Shown here: piece after piece, positions 22,040 to 30,694 of the stretch
How the letters are laid out: every line of letters starts with the position of its first letter
Position numbering within the stretch: the first letter of the stretch is position 1
Source of the DNA: Lentilactobacillus kribbianus
Lineage (GTDB): Bacteria; Bacillota; Bacilli; Lactobacillales; Lactobacillaceae
Direction of reading: 5' to 3'
Assembly: GCF_013184075.1 (NCBI RefSeq)
Contig: NZ_JABEQQ010000001.1
Location: forward strand, 849,549-913,548
Length of the DNA stretch: 64,000 nt
The notes under the pieces: generated by a model
Database searches by the model: none
What the model was told of the DNA's origin: nothing
What the model saw: only the letters and a program-made list of their open reading frames with translations
Made by a program: the position numbers and the translations under genes

Positions 22040-22813
22040 ATGAAAATTTTTGATTCGCATACCCATTTAAATGATGATCAATTAATGCCAGATGCAGCTA
22101 AATATAATCAACATGCTCAGCAATTAGGCGTGGTTAAATTAGCTAATGTTGGCTCCAATACTAAACTAAACAATGCTAGTTTGGCATTGGCTCATCAATT
22201 TGATAATATGTATTCAATTATTGGCTGGCATCCAGAAGATTCCATCTACTTTCATCAAAAAGAAGCAGATGAATTGATACAACAACTAGCCGACGATAAA
22301 GTGGTCGCATTGGGCGAAATTGGGATGGACTTTTACCAACAACAATCACCTAAAAGAATCCAGGAACGGGTGTTTCGCGAACAAATCGAAATTGCCAAAC
22401 AGCTTAAATTGCCGATTTCGGTGCATAATCGAGATGCGTTTGAAGATACCTATCGCATTTTAAAAGAGGCGCATATAGAGCAAGTTGGTGGCATTTTGCA
22501 TAGCTTTAATGGTGACGTAGAGTGGTTGGATAAATTCCTGGAGTTAGGGATGCACGTATCTTATAGTGGTGTGGCTAGTTTTAAGAAGACTAAAGAAGTT
22601 CACGAAGCAGTAAAACATACCCCCCTTGAACGCCTACTAGTAGAAACAGATGCACCTTATTTGGCTCCAGAACCATTTAGAGGAAAGCAAAATGAACCAG
22701 CTTATACCCTATATACGGTAGAAGCGGTGGCTCGTTTTCGTGATACTAACCCGGACGAAATCGCGGCAGCAACTTATCAAAATACGTTACGTTTATTTGG
22801 AATAGAGGAATAA
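22040..22813 (+). CDS. tatD: TatD family metal-dependent DNase
   Basis: A 257-residue amidohydrolase-fold nuclease. Metal-binding HTH in FDSHTHLNDDQL opens the protein, GEIGMDFY holds the bridging glutamate, then SVHNRDAF, ILHSFNG and the aspartate in LVETDAPYLAPEP. Relatives degrade DNA with 3'-5' exonuclease activity and some act in D-aminoacyl-tRNA or repair processes. ATG 22040 with GGAGGAAA is chosen; the longer frame begins inside the metG terminator. Its stop overlaps the rnmV start by one base (TAATG). Confidence 0.94.
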   Translation: MKIFDSHTHLNDDQLMPDAAKYNQHAQQLGVVKLANVGSNTKLNNASLALAHQFDNMYSIIGWHPEDSIYFHQKEADELIQQLADDKVVALGEIGMDFYQQQSPKRIQERVFREQIEIAKQLKLPISVHNRDAFEDTYRILKEAHIEQVGGILHSFNGDVEWLDKFLELGMHVSYSGVASFKKTKEVHEAVKHTPLERLLVETDAPYLAPEPFRGKQNEPAYTLYTVEAVARFRDTNPDEIAAATYQNTLRLFGIEE

Positions 22814-23376
22814 TGAAAAGAATTAAAGAAGTCATTGTCGTAGAAGGCAAGGATGATACTAAACGCATTCAACAAGCGGTCGACGCTGATACAATTGAAA
22901 CTAGAGGCTCAGCGGTTCCAGAAGAAACTCTTGATTTAATCGAACGAGTAGCAGCTCAGCGGGGAATTATTATTTTTACTGATCCGGACTTTTCCGGTGA
23001 AAAAATCCGTAAAACAGTGGCTGAAGTAGTGCCCAATGCGAAACATGCTTTTATTAGAAAAGATCAAGGAGTACCAGATCATAAGGGATCTTTGGGAGTG
23101 GAGCATGCTAGTCCAGCTTCCATTCGAGAGGCATTATCTCATGTATACACAGAAGACCAGAGTAGTCCTGAATTGATTTCGCAAGCTGAATTAATTGCTG
23201 CTGGTTTAATTGGCACCGCTACTGCTAAAAAAAGGCGTCAAGCTCTTGGTGAACGACTAAACATTGGTTACGTAAATGGCAAGCAATTGCAACATCGTTT
23301 ACGGATGTTTGGTATATCGCAAACCGAATTTGAACGGACAATGAAAGATATCATTAGAGAGGAACAACATGAATAA
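22813..23376 (+). CDS. rnmV: Ribonuclease M5
   Basis: A 187-residue Toprim-domain nuclease that matures the ends of 5S rRNA precursor. Toprim motifs VVEGKDDTKRI at the start and IIIFTDPDFSGEKIR (about residues 52-66) carry the acidic metal ligands. Its length matches Firmicutes RNase M5. It overlaps tatD by one base and rsmA by eight, forming the conserved tatD-rnmV-rsmA operon. Confidence 0.96.
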   Translation: MKRIKEVIVVEGKDDTKRIQQAVDADTIETRGSAVPEETLDLIERVAAQRGIIIFTDPDFSGEKIRKTVAEVVPNAKHAFIRKDQGVPDHKGSLGVEHASPASIREALSHVYTEDQSSPELISQAELIAAGLIGTATAKKRRQALGERLNIGYVNGKQLQHRLRMFGISQTEFERTMKDIIREEQHE

Positions 23377-24259
23377 TAATCCAGCAATTGCAACGCCAGC
23401 CAGAACCCAGGCCATTTTAAATCGGTACAATTTATCGGCTAAAAAAAGTTTGGGGCAAAACTTTTTAACTGATCTCAATATTTTGACACAAATTACTGAA
23501 GCGGCAGAGTTAACCAGTAACGATAACGTTATCGAAATTGGTCCCGGAATTGGGGGATTAACTGAACAACTTGCCCAACGTGCTGGGCATGTATTAGCAT
23601 TTGAAATCGATCAAAATTTGATTCCGGTATTAGCTGAAACCTTGGCACCATACGATAACGTAACGGTTTTAAACCAAGATATTTTACAAGCTAATTTACC
23701 GGATACCACCAAAGAAATTTTTGGAACAGATGAAGGCCTTAAAGTGGTAGCCAACTTGCCGTACTACATTACCACTCCCATTGTGATGGATTTAATTCAA
23801 AATCCGGTTCAATTTGCTAACATTGTCGTAATGATGCAAAAAGAAGTGGCTGAACGTCTAACGGCTACGCCGCGGCAAAAGGCTTATGGTTCACTATCAG
23901 TTATTGTGCAACAATTGACGGTTCCAGAAATTGCCTTTACGGTACCAAATACGGCTTTTATTCCTTCACCAAAAGTAGATTCGGCTATTGTCCGGTTATT
24001 GCCAGCAGATCCTAGCAAACCACAACCATATAGTCAAAAACGGTTTATTGGATTTGTTCGGGGCTGTTTTATGCATCGACGTAAAAGTATTTGGAATAAT
24101 TTACAAGGAGTTTTTGGAAAAGACGCTACGACTAAGGCAGTCATCAAACAAGGTTTAGAACAGCTCAATATTGATGCTGGTGTTCGACCAGAAGAACTTA
24201 CTGTGGCTCAGTTTGTGGCCTTAACTGATAAGTACCATGAACTAGGTTTATTAAAATAA
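23369..24259 (+). CDS. rsmA: 16S rRNA (adenine1518-N6/adenine1519-N6) dimethyltransferase
   Basis: A 296-residue methyltransferase (KsgA) that dimethylates two adjacent adenines in the 3' hairpin of 16S rRNA. S-adenosylmethionine motif I is EIGPGIGGLTEQLA, motif IV NLPYYITTPI, with the typical SLGQNFLTD opening and a C-terminal helical domain. The start overlaps rnmV. Loss of the enzyme gives kasugamycin resistance in other bacteria. It is the last gene of its operon. Confidence 0.97.
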   Translation: MNNNPAIATPARTQAILNRYNLSAKKSLGQNFLTDLNILTQITEAAELTSNDNVIEIGPGIGGLTEQLAQRAGHVLAFEIDQNLIPVLAETLAPYDNVTVLNQDILQANLPDTTKEIFGTDEGLKVVANLPYYITTPIVMDLIQNPVQFANIVVMMQKEVAERLTATPRQKAYGSLSVIVQQLTVPEIAFTVPNTAFIPSPKVDSAIVRLLPADPSKPQPYSQKRFIGFVRGCFMHRRKSIWNNLQGVFGKDATTKAVIKQGLEQLNIDAGVRPEELTVAQFVALTDKYHELGLLK

Positions 24260-24338
24260 TTTCACCTAACAAAATTGCTTGCATTTGAAATTGACTTATG
24301 ATAAAATTTAAAATTTTATAGCTTTTTATTACCAAACA

Positions 24339-24347
24339 TGGTATAAT
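24339..24347 (+). promoter_or_regulatory. Extended -10 promoter of veg
   Basis: TGGTATAAT: a perfect TATAAT (24342-24347) preceded by the TGn extension, with no good -35. It lies about 22 bases before the veg start. Confidence 0.7.
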
Positions 24348-24369
24348 CATTTATCGTGAGGTGAATAGC

Positions 24370-24603
24370 ATGCCAGTTAGTTTGTCAGTAATAAAAAACA
24401 AGTTAGATGATCATATTGGTCAATCTGTTTTGGTGACAGCCCAAGCAGGTCGACGAAAGGTCACCGAACGTCGTGGAATTTTGCGTGAAACATATCCGGC
24501 TGTGTTTGTTGTTGAGCTTGAAGGGGAAACTGCTAAGTTTGATCGCGTATCTTACAGTTATACGGATATTTTAACGGAAAATATTGCAGTTGATTTTGAA
24601 TAA
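24370..24603 (+). CDS. veg: Veg family protein
   Basis: A 77-residue small beta-rich protein of the Veg family, recognised by the LSVIKNKLDDHIGQ start, GRRKVTERRGILRETYPAVFVVEL and FDRVSYSYTDILTENI. In B. subtilis Veg promotes biofilm matrix expression; in lactobacilli the role is unknown. ATG 24370 is chosen with GAGGTGA just before it; the GTG at 24361 is part of that site. It has its own extended -10 promoter and terminator, and ispE follows, the usual order in Firmicutes. Confidence 0.93.
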   Translation: MPVSLSVIKNKLDDHIGQSVLVTAQAGRRKVTERRGILRETYPAVFVVELEGETAKFDRVSYSYTDILTENIAVDFE

Positions 24604-24617
24604 TTGAAAATTGTGGG

Positions 24618-24642
24618 GGGCTACCAATCGTAGCCCTTTTTT
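24618..24642 (+). terminator. Terminator after veg
   Basis: GGGCTAC/GTAGCCC stem, 5-base loop, T6 run. Confidence 0.9.
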
Positions 24643-24730
24643 GTTTGGCTTTTTTAGTTGTTAAATTCTATTTTGCAACCATTTTGGGGTATAATTTTAT
24701 TAAATATACCTATAAGTGGAGGGAGGATAA

Positions 24731-25585
24731 ATGAAACATTTAGAAAAAGCCCCAGCTAAATTGAATTTAGGCTTGGACACCCCCTTTATCCATGCAGATG
24801 GATCCTTAGAGTGGGACATGGTAATGACTTCCATCGGGCTTATGGATTACGTTCAAATTGAAACGACTACCACTAACCGACAATTAGAAATTATTACGGA
24901 TGGTGGATCATTGCCAGAAAATCATCATAATTTGGCTTATAAAGCGGCTAATGTTTTTCGCCAAACCACTGGTATTCAAACAGGATTAAGTATTAGTATT
25001 CAAAAACATATTCCGGTTGCCGCAGGTTTAGGGGGGGGCTCTTCGGATGCCGCAGCGGTATTACGGGGATTGAATCAGATGTTTGACACTCACCTTTCAT
25101 TGGCACAATTAGGGCAATTAGGATTAGAAATTGATGCTGATGTACCATATTGTGTTTATGGCAAAACCGCAGCAGTCAGTGGACGTGGTGAAATTATTAC
25201 GCCTTTAAAGCCACTCCCAAAATGTTGGTTAGTAGTGGCTAAGCCGCGAGTAAGTGTTTCTACTCCTAAAATTTTAGCGTTAATTAAGCACGAAAAACTC
25301 CAACATCAAAATATGGCGCCTTTAATTCAAGCGGTTAACCACCAGAATTATTTGCAAATCGTAGCTAATTTGGGCAATACTTTAGAACCAGTTACGGCCA
25401 ATCTTTATCCTCAAATCACTATTTTAAAGGAACGCATGTTAAAATACGGTGCTGATGGGGCCCAAATGAGTGGCACGGGACCAACGGTATTTGGCATTTG
25501 TCAGCAAGCTTCAAAGGCTAAACGTATTTTCAACAGTTTATCAGGATTTTGCCGCGAGGTTTACTTGGTAAGACCCCTTGATTAA
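24731..25585 (+). CDS. ispE: 4-diphosphocytidyl-2-C-methyl-D-erythritol kinase-like GHMP kinase
   Basis: A 284-residue GHMP kinase with KAPAKLNLGLD at the start, the ATP loop PVAAGLGGGSSDAAAVLRGL (about residues 95-114) and the C-terminal MSGTGPTVFG glycine-rich motif. By family it is IspE of the non-mevalonate isoprenoid pathway. This organism has the mevalonate enzyme mvaA, so the gene is probably an orphan with another or residual role, as in many lactobacilli. A G8 run (25031-25038) encodes part of the ATP loop. Ribosome binding site GGAGGGAGG; a TATAAT at 24690-24695 may be its -10. Confidence 0.93.
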   Translation: MKHLEKAPAKLNLGLDTPFIHADGSLEWDMVMTSIGLMDYVQIETTTTNRQLEIITDGGSLPENHHNLAYKAANVFRQTTGIQTGLSISIQKHIPVAAGLGGGSSDAAAVLRGLNQMFDTHLSLAQLGQLGLEIDADVPYCVYGKTAAVSGRGEIITPLKPLPKCWLVVAKPRVSVSTPKILALIKHEKLQHQNMAPLIQAVNHQNYLQIVANLGNTLEPVTANLYPQITILKERMLKYGADGAQMSGTGPTVFGICQQASKAKRIFNSLSGFCREVYLVRPLD

Positions 25586-25593
25586 TAATTAGG

Positions 25594-25630
25594 GAAAACA
25601 GTTTATGAAAAATTTCATGGACTGTTTTTT
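25594..25630 (+). terminator. Terminator after ispE
   Basis: Long stem with outer arms AAAACAGT/ACTGTTTT and inner ATGAAA/TTTCAT, ending in T7. Confidence 0.88.
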
Positions 25631-25641
25631 TACTTGCCTAG

Positions 25642-25690
25642 TTGACAAGTTGAAAATATTCGGTAAACTAAAACAGTAATCATTACTTTT
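25642..25690 (+). promoter_or_regulatory. Promoter with Zur-type operator before the zinc transporter
   Basis: TTGACA (25642-25647), spacer 16, TAAACT (25664-25669). Immediately downstream is the palindrome GTAAT-C-ATTAC (25676-25686), embedded in AAAACA...TTTT. The core equals the GTAATNATTAC core of Zur boxes in Firmicutes. A zinc-loaded Zur would block the start of transcription, so the downstream genes should be on at low zinc. Confidence 0.78.
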
Positions 25691-25710
25691 TACATAAAGA
25701 GGTATTTAAT

Positions 25711-26397
25711 TTGAGCAAAGAAATGATCAAGGTTAATGACTTAAGCGTTGCTTTTGGCAAACAACCAGTGTTTCAAAATTTAAATGTCACCATTAATCAG
25801 GGTGAGTTTTTGGCCGTTGTGGGGATGAATGGCGCGGGAAAAACAACATTAATTCGAACTATTTTAGGGCAGTTAAAACCTAAGCACGGGACGATTATTA
25901 CGGACTCTGACTTAAAAATCGGCTATGTTCCCCAATTTAGAAACATTGATAGTGACTATCCGTTGTCGGTTAGTGATTTTATTGGACTGAACTTTACTGG
26001 CTTGAAATGGCCTTGGATGTCTAAAACAGAGAAACAACGAATTCAAGAAGTGATTGCTGAGGTCGGTTTAAGCAAAATTGCTAATCGACCTCTAGGCAAA
26101 GCTTCCGGTGGTGAAAAGCAAAAAACCTATTTGGCGCAAGCGTTAGTTGATCGACCTAATTTATTAATTTTAGATGAATCAACAGCTAGTTTAGATCCCA
26201 ATACGAAAGAGGAATTACTGAAGGTGGTTAAGAAAATTAATCAAGAGCAACATTTAACGGTAATTTTTGTTTCTCACGATATGGAATTAGTTACGCAATA
26301 CCCTGATCATTACTTATGGCTGCAACCAGATGCTTCCACTAGTGGTCCTATTAATGAATTAGCGGCACAAATGAAGGAGGGCATCGTCAATGTTTAG
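25711..26397 (+). CDS. Zinc (metal) ABC transporter ATP-binding protein
   Basis: A 228-residue ATPase of the ZnuC/AdcC/MntB class. Walker A GMNGAGKTT (about residues 38-46), signature KASGGEKQKTYLAQAL, Walker B LLILDESTASLDP, switch FVSHDMELV. Start is TTG 25711 with AAGAGGT seven bases before. The stop overlaps the permease start by eight bases. The Zur-type operator upstream points to zinc rather than manganese. No binding protein is encoded next to it. Confidence 0.88.
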   Translation: MSKEMIKVNDLSVAFGKQPVFQNLNVTINQGEFLAVVGMNGAGKTTLIRTILGQLKPKHGTIITDSDLKIGYVPQFRNIDSDYPLSVSDFIGLNFTGLKWPWMSKTEKQRIQEVIAEVGLSKIANRPLGKASGGEKQKTYLAQALVDRPNLLILDESTASLDPNTKEELLKVVKKINQEQHLTVIFVSHDMELVTQYPDHYLWLQPDASTSGPINELAAQMKEGIVNV

Positions 26398-27196
26398 TTT
26401 TGAATTTATGCGTAACGCGTACTTAGCAGGAACGTTGATTGCCATTGTTAGTGGTATTATGGGTGTTTTTGTAATTGCCCGGAATATGTCTTTTATGACG
26501 CATACCTTGTCAGAAATTGGGTTTGCGGGAGCTTCGTTTGGTATGTTCATTGGTTGGACGCCGTTAAACGGGATGCTTTCATTTACGATTATTAGCTCGG
26601 TATTAGTGGGGCGGTTAAGTGGTCAAAATGAATCTAGACGAGAATCGGTCATTAGTGCCATTTCGGGACTCTTTATCGGATTGGGAATTTTATTTTTAGC
26701 TTTATCTGACAAGAGTTCTAGTTACGCTACCAGTATTTTATTTGGGAGTGTGATTGGGATCAGTCATAATGACGTGATTCAAATGTCGGTATTATCGCTA
26801 GCGGTCCTATTAGTAATTGCTTTAATTTATCGAAACTTAAAAGATGCATCTTTTGATCCCATTGGAGCTAAGGCCAAAGGATTAGCAGTTAATTGGTACG
26901 GCGTTATTTTTTTGGTATTACTAGCGTTAAGTGTTAGTGTTGCCGCCCAAATCGTGGGATCGTTGTTAATTTTTATTTTATTAACCTTACCAGCAGCTAG
27001 TGCCAAATATTTTGCACATTCTGTAGCTTCAATGATGTTTGTGGCAGTTGCTTTTTCGCTACTTGGAGTTTGGTTAGGACTTTACTTAGGTTACGTCACT
27101 AATTTGCCAGTAACGTTTTTTATTGCAACCATTGAAGCCTTGATTTATATTGGAGCGCTCTTGAAGGATCATTATCAATCTCAAACTACTAATTAA
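26390..27196 (+). CDS. Zinc (metal) ABC transporter permease
   Basis: A 268-residue membrane protein of the ZnuB/AdcB/MntC family with about eight hydrophobic segments. Family-typical parts are GIMGVFVIARNMSFMTHTLSEIGFAGASFG near the N-terminus and VGSLLIFILLTLPAASAKY (about residues 188-206). It overlaps the ATPase gene and is followed by a terminator, so the operon has only these two genes; the lipoprotein that would capture zinc must be elsewhere. Confidence 0.9.
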   Translation: MFSFEFMRNAYLAGTLIAIVSGIMGVFVIARNMSFMTHTLSEIGFAGASFGMFIGWTPLNGMLSFTIISSVLVGRLSGQNESRRESVISAISGLFIGLGILFLALSDKSSSYATSILFGSVIGISHNDVIQMSVLSLAVLLVIALIYRNLKDASFDPIGAKAKGLAVNWYGVIFLVLLALSVSVAAQIVGSLLIFILLTLPAASAKYFAHSVASMMFVAVAFSLLGVWLGLYLGYVTNLPVTFFIATIEALIYIGALLKDHYQSQTTN

Positions 27197-27199
27197 TTA

Positions 27200-27228
27200 G
27201 TCTTTCACTGATGGTGAAGGGCTTTTTT
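27200..27228 (+). terminator. Terminator after the zinc transporter genes
   Basis: GTCTTTCAC/GTGAAGGGC stem (two GU pairs), 5-base loop, T6 run. Confidence 0.85.
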
Positions 27229-27273
27229 ATTATCAATTTAGGAAAAGAAACTATTTTCTTAAAATTTTAGTAG

Positions 27274-27308
27274 TTGTTCGCCAATTGATATACTAAAAGA
27301 CGAACATT
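27274..27308 (+). promoter_or_regulatory. PurBox-like pair upstream of purR
   Basis: TTGTTCG at 27274-27280 and CGAACATT at 27301-27308 face in opposite directions with 20 bases between the TTCG and CGAA cores. Firmicutes PurR binds paired inverted PurBoxes with CGAAC cores, and purR is commonly autoregulated. A -10-like TATACT (27289-27294) lies between them. Confidence 0.7.
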
Positions 27309-27355
27309 TATGGTAGAATTTGAAAGGATATTACATGAAACTAGAGGTGAAACCC

Positions 27356-28174
27356 GTGAAAGCTAGGAGAAGCGACAGGTTAGTTGACATGACGCGTTAT
27401 TTATTGGAACGACCACATACTCTCGTTCCGTTGACTTTTTTTGCTGATCGTTATGATTCAGCAAAATCGTCAATCAGTGAAGATTTAACAATTTTAAAAA
27501 GAACGTTTCAAGACCGGGGAACTGGACTATTAGAAACCATTCCTGGTGCTGCAGGGGGAACACGGTTCTTACCTTACATGCTAAAAGAAGAGGCTGATGA
27601 AGTGGTTGCTGATTTAGTTCAACAAATGACTTCTGCTGATCGTTATTTACCAGGTGGCTACGTTTATATGTCTGATTTGTTAGGCAATCCTGCCGTTTTA
27701 CGAGAAATCGGTCGAATTTTTGCTACCCAATACTTAAATCAACAAGTGGATGCAGTGATGACGATTGCCACTAAAGGGGTTCCCATTGCCCAAAGCGTGG
27801 CGCAAATGCTCAACGTGCCGTTTGTCATCGTTCGCCACGATACTGAAATTACCGAAGGTTCTACGGTTAACGTTAATTATGCTTCCGGTTCTTCAACAAG
27901 AATTGAGAAGATGTCATTATCAAAACGTAGTTTAAAAGCCGGTGCTAACGTCTTAATCGTTGATGATTACATGCGTGGCGGAGGCACTATCGGCGGTATG
28001 ATGTCGATGGTCAAAGAATTTGATGCTAACTTAGTTGGTATCGGGGTAGTTGCCGAAAGTTCCGATCATCCTAATCGTCGGGTTGGTGAATATACTTCAT
28101 TAATGCGTGTTGATGCTGAAGATGACATGATTAAAGCCCGCCCAGGCAATTATTCTGAGCAAATTTATCAATAG
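27356..28174 (+). CDS. purR: Purine operon repressor PurR
   Basis: A 272-residue repressor with an N-terminal winged helix (RRSDRLVDMTRYLLERPHTLVPLTFF) and a C-terminal phosphoribosyltransferase-like domain that binds PRPP (VLIVDDYMRGGGTIGGMM, about residues 200-217). High PRPP releases it from PurBoxes of purine genes. GTG 27356 behind GAGGTGA is preferred because the product then aligns with the MKFRRSGRLVDL start of B. subtilis PurR; ATG 27335 with AAAGGA is a possible longer start. It is followed by glmU after 27 bases. Confidence 0.95.
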   Translation: MKARRSDRLVDMTRYLLERPHTLVPLTFFADRYDSAKSSISEDLTILKRTFQDRGTGLLETIPGAAGGTRFLPYMLKEEADEVVADLVQQMTSADRYLPGGYVYMSDLLGNPAVLREIGRIFATQYLNQQVDAVMTIATKGVPIAQSVAQMLNVPFVIVRHDTEITEGSTVNVNYASGSSTRIEKMSLSKRSLKAGANVLIVDDYMRGGGTIGGMMSMVKEFDANLVGIGVVAESSDHPNRRVGEYTSLMRVDAEDDMIKARPGNYSEQIYQ

Positions 28175-28201
28175 AATTAGATAAAATAAGGAGTAACTTA
28201 G

Positions 28202-29578
28202 ATGGCAACTAGAAATACAATTATTTTAGCAGCCGGGAAAGGCACCCGGATGAAATCTAAACTATATAAAGTTTTGCATCGTCTTTGTGGTAAAACTATG
28301 GTGGACCACGTTTTGACGCAAGTAGAACAAACCAAAATGGACAATATTGTGACCGTAGTTGGTTACGGTGCTGAGGCCGTGGAAAAAGAGTTAGGCGATC
28401 GGACCAAATATGTAGTTCAAGGCGAACAATTAGGAACTGGACATGCGGTCTTACAAGCTGAAGATTTATTAGCTGATCTAGATGGAATGACTATGGTAGT
28501 GAGTGGTGATACGCCGCTATTTACGGCGCAAACTTTTGATAATTTATTTAAATATCATGAGGATAAAAAAGCCAAAGTAACTATTTTGACTTCCAAAGCA
28601 CCAGATCCAACCGGCTATGGTCGCATAGTTCGTAATGAATTAGGAATTGTGACCAAGATCGTGGAACAAAAAGATGCTACGCCAGCAGAAGCCGAAATTC
28701 ACGAAATTAATACTGGGGTTTATGTTTTTGATAATCGTGCTTTGTTCACGGCACTTCATCAAACTAACAATCAAAATGCCCAGGGCGAATATTACCTCAC
28801 AGATGTGATTGAAATCTTGAAGAATCAAGGCGAAACGGTCGCTGCTTACCAAATGGCTGATTTCTATGAATCAATGGGAGTCAATGATCGAGTGGCATTA
28901 GCTAAAGCTACTAAGATTATGCAAGCTCGCATTAACGAAGGTCATATGAGAAATGGTGTCTCAATGGTTAACCCTGATGATACTTATATCGATGTCGACG
29001 TTAAAATTGGTTCAGATACAATTATTGAACCAGGAGTTCAACTAAAAGGGCAAACGGTTATTGGTGATGATTGTTATTTAGGTGCACATTCTGAAATCCG
29101 CAATTCTATTTTGCATGATCATGTCACGGTTACTTCTTCTATGATTGAAGATTCCGAAATGAAGAGTGGCTCAAACATTGGTCCTAATAGTCATTTACGG
29201 CCAGAATCAGTTATCGAAGAAAATGTGCATTTAGGTAACTTTGTTGAAATTAAAAAGGCCACGATTGGTGCTGGAACCAAGGTAGGGCATTTAACCTATG
29301 TTGGTAACGCTAAGTTAGGTAAAAATATCAATGTTGGTTGTGGCGTGGTTTTTGTTAATTATGATGGTGCTAATAAGCATGAAACAGTCGTTGGCGATGA
29401 TTCATTTATTGGTAGTAATTCCAATCTGGTAGCGCCACTAAATGTCGCTGATCATACCTTTATTGCGGCTGGTTCAACGATTACTGATGACGTTCACCAA
29501 TATGATATGGCTATTGCCCGGCAACGCCAAACAAATAAACCAGGTTACTTTAAAAAACTTTCTTATAAAGTAGATTAA
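28202..29578 (+). CDS. glmU: Bifunctional N-acetylglucosamine-1-phosphate uridyltransferase/glucosamine-1-phosphate acetyltransferase
   Basis: A 458-residue enzyme that makes UDP-GlcNAc. The N-terminal pyrophosphorylase has [11 protein letters not shown] (residues about 9-19) and GDTPLF; from about residue 250 a left-handed beta helix of hexapeptide repeats ([15 protein letters not shown] onward) carries the acetyltransferase. Its product feeds murA in this same window. Ribosome binding site AAGGAG. The purR-glmU-prs order is conserved in Firmicutes. Confidence 0.97.
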   Translation: MATRNTIILAAGKGTRMKSKLYKVLHRLCGKTMVDHVLTQVEQTKMDNIVTVVGYGAEAVEKELGDRTKYVVQGEQLGTGHAVLQAEDLLADLDGMTMVVSGDTPLFTAQTFDNLFKYHEDKKAKVTILTSKAPDPTGYGRIVRNELGIVTKIVEQKDATPAEAEIHEINTGVYVFDNRALFTALHQTNNQNAQGEYYLTDVIEILKNQGETVAAYQMADFYESMGVNDRVALAKATKIMQARINEGHMRNGVSMVNPDDTYIDVDVKIGSDTIIEPGVQLKGQTVIGDDCYLGAHSEIRNSILHDHVTVTSSMIEDSEMKSGSNIGPNSHLRPESVIEENVHLGNFVEIKKATIGAGTKVGHLTYVGNAKLGKNINVGCGVVFVNYDGANKHETVVGDDSFIGSNSNLVAPLNVADHTFIAAGSTITDDVHQYDMAIARQRQTNKPGYFKKLSYKVD

Positions 29579-29639
29579 TTATATAATTAGGGTAGTTAGA
29601 TGACTGCATGCTAAACACTTAATACAAACGGAGGAACGT

Positions 29640-30629
29640 ATGTCTCAGCAATATTTTGATCCCAAATTAAAAATCTTTGCACTTAACTCAAATAAACCCT
29701 TAGCAGAAAAAATTGCTGCTGTTGTCGGGGTACCACTTGGTCAAACTTCGGTTGATCGTTTTAGTGACGGTGAAATCCGAATTAACATTGAAGAAAGTAT
29801 TCGGGGGGATAATATTTATATCATCCAATCGACTTCTGCACCGGTTAACGATAATTTGATGGAATTATTGATTATGATTGATGCATTACGTCGTGCTAGT
29901 GCGGGGACTATTAATGTGGTAATTCCATATTATGGATACGCTCGACAAGATCGAAAGGCGCGTTCTCGCGAACCAATCACGGCTAAATTAGTAGCTAATA
30001 TGCTTCAAATTGATGGTGCTGATCGAGTTATTACTATGGACCTCCATGCGGCTCAAATCCAAGGATTCTTTGATATTCCGGTGGATCATTTAACCGGAGC
30101 ACCTCTATTAGCTGATTTCTTCTTGAACGAAGGCTTTAATGGCGATAATACCGTTGTTGTGTCACCTGATCATGGTGGGGTTACTCGAGCTCGCGCATTG
30201 GCTAACTTCTTAAAGGCGCCAATTGCCATTATTGATAAGCGTCGTCCTCGAGCTAACGTGGCTGAAATTATGAACATCATTGGTGATGTGAAAGGTAAAC
30301 GTTGTTTGATGATTGATGATATGATTGATACTGCTGGGACCTTGACATTAGGTGCCAAAGCCCTTGTAGATGCCGGAGCCACTGAAGTATATGCTTGTGG
30401 AACTCATCCGGTCTTATCAGGCCCAGCTATTAAGCGTATCGAAGAATCACCAATTAAAGAATTAGTGGTAACTGATACTATTCAATTACCTAGAGACAAA
30501 CAAATTGATAAGATTCATCAAATCTCAGTTGGTCCTTTGATTGGGGCCGCTATTAAACGGATTAACGAAAATAGAGCTCTTAGCCCATTATTTAGTACTC
30601 GTTTCAATAGTGAGATGAACGAAGATTAG
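29640..30629 (+). CDS. prs: Ribose-phosphate pyrophosphokinase
   Basis: A 329-residue PRPP synthase, the class I form. Recognisable parts are the ATP loop region [56 protein letters not shown] and the PRPP loop [14 protein letters not shown] (about residues 221-234). PRPP is the effector of PurR two genes upstream and a substrate of hpt. Start ATG 29640 after GGAGGAACGT. A strong terminator follows. Confidence 0.97.
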   Translation: MSQQYFDPKLKIFALNSNKPLAEKIAAVVGVPLGQTSVDRFSDGEIRINIEESIRGDNIYIIQSTSAPVNDNLMELLIMIDALRRASAGTINVVIPYYGYARQDRKARSREPITAKLVANMLQIDGADRVITMDLHAAQIQGFFDIPVDHLTGAPLLADFFLNEGFNGDNTVVVSPDHGGVTRARALANFLKAPIAIIDKRRPRANVAEIMNIIGDVKGKRCLMIDDMIDTAGTLTLGAKALVDAGATEVYACGTHPVLSGPAIKRIEESPIKELVVTDTIQLPRDKQIDKIHQISVGPLIGAAIKRINENRALSPLFSTRFNSEMNED

Positions 30630-30638
30630 TAATTAAGT

Positions 30639-30672
30639 CCACCTGGTGATGAATTTTACCAGGTGGCTTTTT
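30639..30672 (+). terminator. Terminator after prs
   Basis: CCACCTGGT/ACCAGGTGG stem, 10-base loop, CTTTTT. Confidence 0.92.
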
Positions 30673-30694
30673 ATTTTGAAATGGAGAGAATAGA

